Source: Corynebacterium rhinophilum (GTDB taxonomy: Bacteria; Actinomycetota; Actinomycetes; Mycobacteriales; Mycobacteriaceae). Taken from it: a stretch of DNA of 20,103 bases. A program made the position numbers and the translations under genes. The first letter of the stretch is position 1. Each line of letters starts with the position of its first letter. Below are positions 15,265-20,103 of the stretch, one piece after another. The notes beneath the pieces were generated by a model, which saw only the letters and a list, made by a program, of their open reading frames with translations, was not told where the DNA came from and did no database searches. The stretch lies in the NCBI RefSeq assembly GCF_030227225.1, contig NZ_JASPHQ010000029.1:1-20103 (forward strand), in the 5' to 3' direction.

Positions 15265-15888
15265 ATGAATAAGTCGCAGATGCCAAGTTCCCGTTACGTA
15301 CTGCCTTCCTTTATTGAGCAGTCCGCTCAGGGGACGAAGGAAACCAATCCGTACTCCAAGCTCTTTGAAGAGCGCATCATCTTCTTGGGCACCCAGGTTG
15401 ATGACACTTCTGCCAATGACATCATGGCCCAGTTGCTGGTTCTTGAGAGCCAGGACCCGGACCGTGACATCACCATGTACATCAACTCGCCTGGTGGTTC
15501 CTTTACTGCCTTGATGGCCATTTATGACACCATGCGCTACGTGCGCCCTGATGTGCAGACCGTGTGCCTAGGCCAGGCAGCTTCCGCTGCCGCAGTGCTA
15601 CTGGCCGCTGGTGCTCCGGGTAAGCGTGCGGCGCTGCCGAACTCCCGCGTCCTGATCCACCAGCCTGCAACCCAGGGCACCCAGGGTCAGGTCTCGGACT
15701 TGGAAATCCAGGCCGCAGAGATTGAGCGTATGCGCACCTTGATGGAAAACACCCTGGCGGAGCACACCGGCCGTACGCCTGAGCAAATCCGCATCGACAC
15801 CGACCGCGATAAGATCCTGACCGCGGAAGACGCCGTGGAATACGGAATCATCGATACCGTCTTTGAGTACCGCAAGCTCAATTCTTAA
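15265..15888 (+). CDS. clpP2: ATP-dependent Clp protease proteolytic subunit 2
   Basis: The 207-residue second ClpP paralogue has catalytic Ser107 (GQAASAAA), His132 (VLIHQP) and, by alignment, Asp182 (DTDRDK). The longer N-terminus ([13 protein letters not shown]) is typical of actinobacterial ClpP2 and is normally processed. The ATG at 15265 follows AAGGAG with 9 nt spacing. The gene is co-transcribed with clpP1, and a terminator follows. Actinobacteria usually need both subunits for an active protease. Confidence 0.96.
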   Translation: MNKSQMPSSRYVLPSFIEQSAQGTKETNPYSKLFEERIIFLGTQVDDTSANDIMAQLLVLESQDPDRDITMYINSPGGSFTALMAIYDTMRYVRPDVQTVCLGQAASAAAVLLAAGAPGKRAALPNSRVLIHQPATQGTQGQVSDLEIQAAEIERMRTLMENTLAEHTGRTPEQIRIDTDRDKILTAEDAVEYGIIDTVFEYRKLNS

Positions 15889-15895
15889 TTCGGTC

Positions 15896-15916
15896 CTGAT
15901 GGACTAAATCCATCAG
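15896..15916 (+). repeat. Hairpin just after clpP2
   Basis: CTGATGGA (15896-15903) and TCCATCAG (15909-15916) are perfect complements around CTAAA. They start 8 nt past the clpP2 stop and precede the main terminator. The hairpin may protect the transcript end or assist termination. Confidence 0.55.
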
Positions 15917-15944
15917 AGGAAGCCCTGGAGGCAGCTTCGAGAGG

Positions 15945-15968
15945 AGCCCTCGCAGGGCTTTTATTATT
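15945..15968 (+). terminator. clpP1-clpP2 terminator
   Basis: AGCCCT (15945-15950) and AGGGCT (15954-15959) form a tight stem with loop CGC, followed by TTTATTATT. A longer alternative pairing uses the AGCCCT at 15920-15925 with the same right arm. Confidence 0.75.
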
Positions 15969-16012
15969 CGCATATCAGTGGCTCGGTATATGCTTATGAG
16001 CGGTGTGACGGA

Positions 16013-16050
16013 GGGGTAGTGGCGCGTGGGCATCTACCCCAAACGGGGTA
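16013..16050. repeat. Three alternating GGGGTA/TACCCC elements
   Basis: GGGGTAG (16013-16019), CTACCCC (16034-16040) and GGGGTA (16045-16050) allow the middle element to pair with either neighbour. TACCCC-AAAC-GGGGTA is itself a palindrome that resembles the TACCC/GGGTA halves of CsoR/RicR-type operators. The elements lie upstream of the peptide-transporter promoter. Whether they act as DNA operator or RNA switch is not decidable here. Confidence 0.4.
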
Positions 16051-16093
16051 AATCTTTCAGAGAAATATCTGCAGGTCGTTAGGCAGATTTATT

Positions 16094-16115
16094 TGTGCGA
16101 TGTTTCACGTATAAT
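16094..16115 (+). promoter_or_regulatory. Peptide-transporter promoter with GlxR-like site
   Basis: TATAAT at 16110-16115 is a perfect -10 box. Directly before it, TGTGC-N6-TCACG (16094-16109) matches 8 of 10 positions of the CRP/GlxR consensus TGTGA-N6-TCACA. A bound cAMP-GlxR complex would cover the -35 region, so repression is expected. The -35 itself is poor (ATTTAT at 17 nt). Confidence 0.5.
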
Positions 16116-16157
16116 GCCCGATTTGTGAATTAGACCTCTGAGTGGTCGTATTATGCT

Positions 16158-17660
16158 ATGACAAATAAGGAACCAGAGGCGGAGGATCGCATCTCCGCAC
16201 CCACTGCTTCGAGTGGGGAGCGCACATTTTTTGGTCACCCGTGGGGACTGGCTAACCTGTTCGGCGTGGAGATGTGGGAGCGCTTCAGCTTCTACGGCAT
16301 GCAGTCCATTGTGCTGCTGTACATGTACTACGCCACCACCGATGGCGGCTTAGGCCTCGACCGTGCCGATGCGACGTCAATCGTTGGCGCGTACGGCGGC
16401 TTGGTGTATATGGCATGCCTGTTGGCATCATTGGTAGCTGACCGCATCCTCGGTGCGGAGCGCACCCTGTTCTACTCCGCAATCATGGTGATGGCTGGGC
16501 ACCTCGTCTTGGCATTTATTCCTGCCGTGACCGGCCTAGCAATCGGCCTGATCCTTATCGCCGTTGGTTCCGGTGGTGTAAAGACCACCGCCTCGGTGGT
16601 GCTGGGCTCGCTGTATAGTCGTGACGATCCTCGCCGTGACGGCGGCTTTTCTGTCTTTTATATGGGCGTTAATATTGGTGCCCTTTTCGGACCGCTTCTT
16701 ACCACCGCAATGTGGGGCTGGAAGGGCTTCCACTGGGGCTTCGGCATCGCTGCCGTCGGTATGGCCCTCGGCCTTATCCAGTACACCATCATGCGTAAGA
16801 CCACCATTAAGGATGCCGGCCACAATATTCCGAATCCGGCGGACTCCAAGCAGCGCTTGATGGGCCTTGGTGCGATTGTCGTCGTCATCCTCGTGATGGT
16901 CATCGGCCTGGGTACCGGGATCATCAAGGTGGAGTGGCTTTCCAATATCGTCACCGCCGTTGCCCTGATCGCCGCCGTGTACTTCTGGATTCAGATGTAC
17001 ACCTCTGATTTGGTGAGCCGGAAAGAAAAGAACCGCCTCTTGGGCTTTATTCCGATGTTCATCTCCGGTGTACTGTTCTTCGGTATCTTCCAGCAGCAAT
17101 TTACCGTGATGACCATTTACGCCGATGTGCGCTTGGACCGCCACATCTTTGGTATCGAGATTCCGCCGTCATTGGTGCAGTCCATTAACCCGATCTTCAT
17201 CGTTATCTTCTCTGCAATCTTCGCAGCTATGTGGACGAAGCTCGGTGACCGTCAGTGGTCCACGCCGGTGAAGTTCGGCGTGGCCAATATCATCATCGGT
17301 GTCTCGCTGTTCTTCTTCCTGCCGTTCTCCGGCTTGGGCGCGAACTCCACGCCAATGTATGTCATTATCTGGATCCTCTTCCTGTTCACCATGGGTGAGC
17401 TGATGCTGTCTCCGGTGGGCAACTCTCTTGCCACCAAGGTGGCACCAGAGGCGTTCCCATCGCGCATGATGGCCGTGTGGATGATGGCCGTGGCTATGGG
17501 TACCGCGCTTGCCGGTTCGCTGGCTAGCTTCTACAACCCAGAGGATGCGGCTGCGGAAAACACCTTCTTTATTTCCTTGGGTGTCGGCTCCATCGCTTTG
17601 GGCATCGTCCTGCTCGTGCTGAGCCGCTGGGTGGTCAAGAAGTTTGCTACCTTCCGCTAA
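16158..17660 (+). CDS. POT/PTR-family proton-coupled oligopeptide transporter
   Basis: The 500-residue polytopic membrane protein belongs to the POT family of di-/tripeptide:H+ symporters (DtpT-like). The proton-coupling ExxER motif is at residues 38-42 (EMWERFSFYG), and the PTR2 signature FYMGVNIGALFGPL follows later. The hydrophobic pattern fits about 12-14 helices. The first 25 residues are polar and probably cytosolic. Peptides imported by it would feed aminopeptidases such as PepN. The ATG at 16158 lacks a clear ribosome binding site (only GAGTGG about 12 nt upstream). TATTAT immediately before the ATG is probably fortuitous, given the better -10 at 16110. Confidence 0.92.
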   Translation: MTNKEPEAEDRISAPTASSGERTFFGHPWGLANLFGVEMWERFSFYGMQSIVLLYMYYATTDGGLGLDRADATSIVGAYGGLVYMACLLASLVADRILGAERTLFYSAIMVMAGHLVLAFIPAVTGLAIGLILIAVGSGGVKTTASVVLGSLYSRDDPRRDGGFSVFYMGVNIGALFGPLLTTAMWGWKGFHWGFGIAAVGMALGLIQYTIMRKTTIKDAGHNIPNPADSKQRLMGLGAIVVVILVMVIGLGTGIIKVEWLSNIVTAVALIAAVYFWIQMYTSDLVSRKEKNRLLGFIPMFISGVLFFGIFQQQFTVMTIYADVRLDRHIFGIEIPPSLVQSINPIFIVIFSAIFAAMWTKLGDRQWSTPVKFGVANIIIGVSLFFFLPFSGLGANSTPMYVIIWILFLFTMGELMLSPVGNSLATKVAPEAFPSRMMAVWMMAVAMGTALAGSLASFYNPEDAAAENTFFISLGVGSIALGIVLLVLSRWVVKKFATFR

Positions 17661-17685
17661 AAAGGGAAGTTAAACCCTTTATTTC

Positions 17686-17730
17686 GAGAGGTGCGTTGGC
17701 GTGAAACCGGCGCACCTCTCTTAGTGTTTT
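17686..17730 (+). terminator. Peptide-transporter terminator
   Basis: GAGAGGTGCG (17686-17695) and CGCACCTCTC (17711-17720) are perfect arms around 15 nt, followed by TTAGTGTTTT. A small hairpin AAAGGG/CCCTTT (about 17661-17680) precedes it. The remaining 17731-17982 stretch is the pit upstream region. It holds inverted repeats ACACT/AGTGT (about 17836-17851) and GTACG/CGTAC (17897-17914), and a -10-like TATTAT at 17885-17890 without a good -35. I support no gene there. Confidence 0.85.
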
Positions 17731-17982
17731 CCGCCACGGTATTAAAGGCTGAAAATAGATTAGGTTTCTTAAAAAATGCTGGTAAACCGCAGATTTTCGA
17801 CAAGTAGCTAACACGAGGGCATGGGCGGAAGGTTAACACTAGGCAAAGTGTAGTTTACTTCTAAGAAACGCTATTGGCTTAGCTTATTATTGCGGAGTAC
17901 GCTGCACTTCGTACGCGACGCGTGACGGCGCCGCAATTACACTTTCTTCTCATTTGTTAATTGCTTACAAGGGGCCAATGCT

Positions 17983-19287
17983 GTGACAGCGACTCTGATT
18001 ATCTTGGGCATTGTGGTGGTTACCGCCTTAGCCTTCGACTTCACCAATGGTTTCCACGACACTGCCAATGCGATGGCAACCTCCATTGCTACGGGCGCGC
18101 TGAAGCCATTTACTGCGGTAGCGATTTCTGCCGCACTTAACCTCGTTGGCGCATTCTTGTCCGTGAATGTCGCGGCAACGGTGGCTAAGGGTATCGTCAA
18201 CCTCGATTCCTATGACCTTTCGGGTGCAGCCGCTGATTCGGACGGCCAGGCCCTGTTGATGGTGGTCTTTACCGGCCTTATCGGCGGTATTCTGTGGAAC
18301 CTTTTCACCTGGTTGCTCGGACTGCCGTCTAGCTCTTCCCACGCCCTTTTTGGCGGCCTTATCGGTGCAGCCTTCGCTGCCATGGGTACTGGGGGAGTGG
18401 AGTGGACCTCCATTATGGCCAAGATCATTATCCCGGCGGTGGCGTCCCCGATTATCGCCGCGCTGGTGTCCGCCTGCGCCACCTTCCTCGTTTATTGGGT
18501 GACCAACACTATTCCGAATAAGGAAAAGAACGAGCACTTCCGTCACGGCCAGATTGTTACCGCCTGCTTGGTATCGCTGGCCCACGGTGCCGGTGACGCT
18601 CAGAAGACCATGGGCGTTATCTTCCTCGCCCTCGTGGCATCGGGCCATGCGGTTGCTGATGCCCGCATCCCCACCTGGGTCATTATCTCCTGTGCGGTTG
18701 CCATTGCGGCCGGTACCTTGTCCGGTGGCTGGCGTGTTATTCGCACCCTGGGCAAGGGCTTGGTGGAGATCGAATCCCCACAGGGTATGGCAGCCGAGGC
18801 TACGTCCGCGGCCATCATCTTGACCTCCGCATCTGGTGGTATGGCACTGTCTACGACTCACGTGTCCACCGGTTCCATCCTTGGTACTGGTTTGGGCCGC
18901 CGCGGCGCGGACGTGCGCTGGGGTGTGGCGATGCGCATGGTGGCCGCCTGGCTCATTACGCTGCCCTGTGCTGCCTTCGTTGGCTTCGCTTCGTGGTGGC
19001 TGGCGCACGGCGTCTCCTCTGCCACGACGATGGCTACCGGTGCCATCGTGGACTTCGTTCTGCTCTTGGCTATGACGGCGCTCATCGTCATCCGCTCCCG
19101 TATGAACCCAGTCGATGCCTCCAACGTCAATAATGATTGGGACGAAAACGCTGAGTCCGTGGATTCGTCCTTGGAACCGCGCGTTGGTGCGAAAGAGTCT
19201 GTCGCGGCCGCAGGCGGCATGACCCCCGTATCGGCGGTTAACGGGGACAATAACTCCACCTCATCTACTCCGCACGAGGAGCGCTAG
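17983..19287 (+). CDS. pit: Inorganic phosphate transporter, Pit family
   Basis: The 434-residue protein is a low-affinity, cation-coupled phosphate permease. The two inverted Pit signatures are visible: GFHDTANA at 23-30 and HGAGDAQK at 201-208. The SSSSHALFGG loop (116-125) and the STTHVSTG segment of the second repeat are also present. About ten hydrophobic segments precede a polar cytoplasmic tail of roughly 60 residues rich in Ser, Asn and Asp. The start is GTG at 17983, with AAGGGG 9 nt upstream; the nearby ATG at 17978 is out of frame and stops at once. The next gene follows after 3 nt, indicating an operon. Confidence 0.94.
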   Translation: MTATLIILGIVVVTALAFDFTNGFHDTANAMATSIATGALKPFTAVAISAALNLVGAFLSVNVAATVAKGIVNLDSYDLSGAAADSDGQALLMVVFTGLIGGILWNLFTWLLGLPSSSSHALFGGLIGAAFAAMGTGGVEWTSIMAKIIIPAVASPIIAALVSACATFLVYWVTNTIPNKEKNEHFRHGQIVTACLVSLAHGAGDAQKTMGVIFLALVASGHAVADARIPTWVIISCAVAIAAGTLSGGWRVIRTLGKGLVEIESPQGMAAEATSAAIILTSASGGMALSTTHVSTGSILGTGLGRRGADVRWGVAMRMVAAWLITLPCAAFVGFASWWLAHGVSSATTMATGAIVDFVLLLAMTALIVIRSRMNPVDASNVNNDWDENAESVDSSLEPRVGAKESVAAAGGMTPVSAVNGDNNSTSSTPHEER

Positions 19288-19290
19288 ATC

Positions 19291-19581
19291 ATGACTATTG
19301 CAGAAATCTTCGAATCTATACTCCGCGTCGCCGGACTGGCACTCGTCTTCGGCGCTGGTATTCCCTTGCTCTTCGCCTTGGGTATGCGTTCCATGACGGG
19401 GGAGCCCATTCGGGACGATAACGGCGTGGTGGTAGGCGATACTCCCGCTAGCCGGCAAATGAAGGTGCTGGGGTGGACCGTCTATGCCGTATTGGGTGTC
19501 GTTATCGTGGTGGCAATCGCGTGGATCGCACGCGATTCCCTTGACCACTACTTTGGCTTCGCACCATTTGGCGACCTTTAA
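19291..19581 (+). CDS. Small two-helix membrane protein downstream of pit
   Basis: The 96-residue protein has hydrophobic segments at about 10-32 and 59-81, joined by a polar loop (TGEPIRDDNGVVVGDTPASRQ). It starts 3 nt after the pit stop, and its ribosome binding site (GAGGAG) lies inside the end of pit. Co-translation with the phosphate transporter is therefore likely. Comparable small membrane proteins sit next to pit in other corynebacteria. I know no function for it; an accessory role in transport is inference. Confidence 0.8.
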   Translation: MTIAEIFESILRVAGLALVFGAGIPLLFALGMRSMTGEPIRDDNGVVVGDTPASRQMKVLGWTVYAVLGVVIVVAIAWIARDSLDHYFGFAPFGDL

Positions 19582-19591
19582 GAGTAGCCCG

Positions 19592-19615
19592 CGGGCTGGG
19601 CGAGCCCGAAATTAT
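19592..19615 (+). terminator. Possible terminator of the pit operon
   Basis: CGGGCT (19592-19597) and AGCCCG (19603-19608) form a stem with a 5-nt loop, followed by the AT-rich but T-poor AAATTATAT. GCCCGCGGGC (19588-19597) is a competing 10-bp palindrome. Confidence 0.5.
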
Positions 19616-19630
19616 ATAATATGCCTCACA

Positions 19631-19667
19631 GCCACTTAAAGTTAACAAAAGGTTAACTTTAAGTGGC
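19631..19667. promoter_or_regulatory. Perfect 16-bp inverted repeat upstream of the 84-aa gene
   Basis: GCCACTTAAAGTTAAC (19631-19646) and GTTAACTTTAAGTGGC (19652-19667) are perfect complements around AAAAG. The right arm ends 7 nt before a -35 hexamer. It may be an operator or upstream activator site, or an additional terminator for the pit operon. It does not match the DtxR, GlxR or McbR consensus. Confidence 0.6.
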
Positions 19668-19674
19668 CTAAGTG

Positions 19675-19703
19675 TTGCTTAGTGGGTAAGTACCAAGTAT
19701 ATT
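19675..19703 (+). promoter_or_regulatory. Promoter of the 84-aa gene
   Basis: -35 TTGCTT (19675-19680) and -10 TATATT (19698-19703) have the ideal 17-nt spacing. Transcription would start near 19710, giving a leader of about 32 nt that ends in the ribosome binding site GAGAGG. Confidence 0.65.
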
Positions 19704-19741
19704 TATACCTATCAACAGAGCAACTTTGAGAGGTGAGAGAG

Positions 19742-19996
19742 ATGAACACGATGCGGACCTTCTTTGGTGGCATCAGCGATATGTTCAAGGACTCCACCAC
19801 GGGTACGGGTTTGGATACCGTGTCTCAGACACCGGTTTCCGCCCGCGTAGCGGAAAATCTCGTTGACGCGGGACTTACTCCCGCGACGACCAAGGACGTC
19901 GCTGAGTCCTACGCATTCGTTGTTGGCCACGCGCCAGATGAGCTGGACATGCTCGATGTCGAGGCATTCTTGCTCGACTTTGACTGGCTGCAATAA
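19742..19996 (+). CDS. Small soluble protein of unknown function, 84 aa
   Basis: The ATG at 19742 follows GAGAGGTGA at a suitable distance; a second ATG three codons on (19751) and an upstream GTG (19733) are alternatives. The protein is acidic towards the C-terminus and probably helical (VSARVAENLVDAGL, DVAESYAFVVGHAPDELDML), ending in LLDFDWLQ. It has no membrane segment or signal peptide, and I do not recognise a domain. A strong promoter and a long perfect inverted repeat precede it, suggesting an abundant or tightly regulated product. Confidence 0.7.
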   Translation: MNTMRTFFGGISDMFKDSTTGTGLDTVSQTPVSARVAENLVDAGLTPATTKDVAESYAFVVGHAPDELDMLDVEAFLLDFDWLQ

Positions 19997-20027
19997 AAGC
20001 CGTACTAGATAACCCCGCCACGCACCG

Positions 20028-20103
20028 TGAACTGGCCCCCGAAAGTTGGACTGGTTTAATTCTAGGTGATGAGGGGTTCAAGGGTCTGATTCCGATATTG
20101 CAT
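20028..20103 (-). mobile_element. End of an insertion sequence, IS3-like, continuing past the window
   Basis: TGAACTGGCCCCCGAAAGTT and the following GGAC begin at 20028. This pattern, a TG start with a run of C and AAAGTTGGAC, is like the terminal inverted repeats of IS3-family (IS150 group) elements. A short open frame on the minus strand ends inside it at 20062, as expected for the 3' end of a transposase gene. The other end lies outside the window, so the target duplication cannot be checked. Confidence 0.6.
20062..20103 (-). CDS. C-terminal fragment of a putative IS transposase (partial)
   Basis: Only the last 13 codons are inside the window. They read MQYRNQTLEPLIT followed by TAG at 20062-20064. 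The stop lies 34 nt from the presumed element end, a usual spacing for IS3-type OrfB. The family call depends on the adjacent inverted repeat more than on this short peptide. Confidence 0.45.
   Translation of the reverse strand: MQYRNQTLEPLIT

Noticed and set aside
17657..17839. 60-codon minus-strand frame between the peptide transporter and pit
   Set aside because: It spans the peptide-transporter terminator, has no good ribosome binding site and resembles nothing known.
18028..19008. Minus-strand frame (326 codons) opposite pit
   Set aside because: His/Gly/Asn-rich shadow of pit, with no ribosome binding site or domain.
19631..19667. DtxR iron box reading of the long inverted repeat
   Set aside because: The arms do not fit the DtxR 19-bp consensus with its AGGTTAG half-sites; the resemblance is limited to GTTAAC.

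Overview
The window looks like a chromosomal segment of a Corynebacterium species. Encoded proteins closely match corynebacterial families (MetB, trigger factor, a DUF1542-type membrane-anchored protein, Pit). The order truncated globin - pepN - Rv2466c-like thiol protein - rpiB - tig - clpP1 - clpP2 follows the arrangement I recall from mycolic-acid actinobacteria, including the Mycobacterium tuberculosis glbO/pepN/Rv2466c/rpiB/tig/clpP neighbourhood. I cannot fix the species from sequence alone.

Layout. 1-208: window edge with 24-bp tandem repeats and a strong hairpin. 209-1597 (minus): mscS-like channel directly followed by a group II truncated globin, stop and start codons abutting. 1752-2909 (plus): metB, with a promoter and a McbR-like operator in the region shared with mscS. 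2931-4802 (minus) FAD/NAD(P)-binding protein and 4882-5571 (plus) SDR, divergently transcribed. 5576-8092 (minus) pepN. 8191-8814 (plus) mycoredoxin-2/Rv2466c-like gene broken by an in-frame TAG at codon 22. 8815-9216 (minus) four-helix membrane protein. 9337-9816 (plus) rpiB. 9905-10738 (minus) aldo/keto reductase.

10874-11494 is an AT-richer island next to tRNA-Gly. It holds a compact minus-strand operon that conventional gene finding would largely miss: a 26-aa hydrophobic peptide, a 49-aa membrane microprotein, and a 75-aa excisionase-like HTH protein. One sigma-A-like promoter drives it, and the promoter spacer is a 20-bp near-perfect palindrome. I regard this as the best candidate for something undescribed in the window. 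No integrase or att duplication is visible, so a mobile origin is inference.

11740-15888: tRNA-Gly(TCC), the DUF1542-like protein with a Gly/Asp-rich tail, tRNA-Pro(TGG), tig, and the clpP1-clpP2 operon preceded by a ClgR-type operator. This is the protein folding and degradation core. 16158-17660: POT/PTR peptide:proton symporter with a GlxR-like site abutting its -10 box. 17983-19581: pit phosphate transporter plus a two-helix membrane protein. 19742-19996: small conserved-looking protein of unknown function behind a strong promoter and a perfect 16-bp inverted repeat. 20028-20103: the end of an IS3-like insertion sequence enters from the right edge.

Most of the window is housekeeping backbone. 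The points worth a second look are the microprotein operon, the nonsense-mutated thiol protein, several operator-like palindromes at promoters, and the likely leaderless starts.
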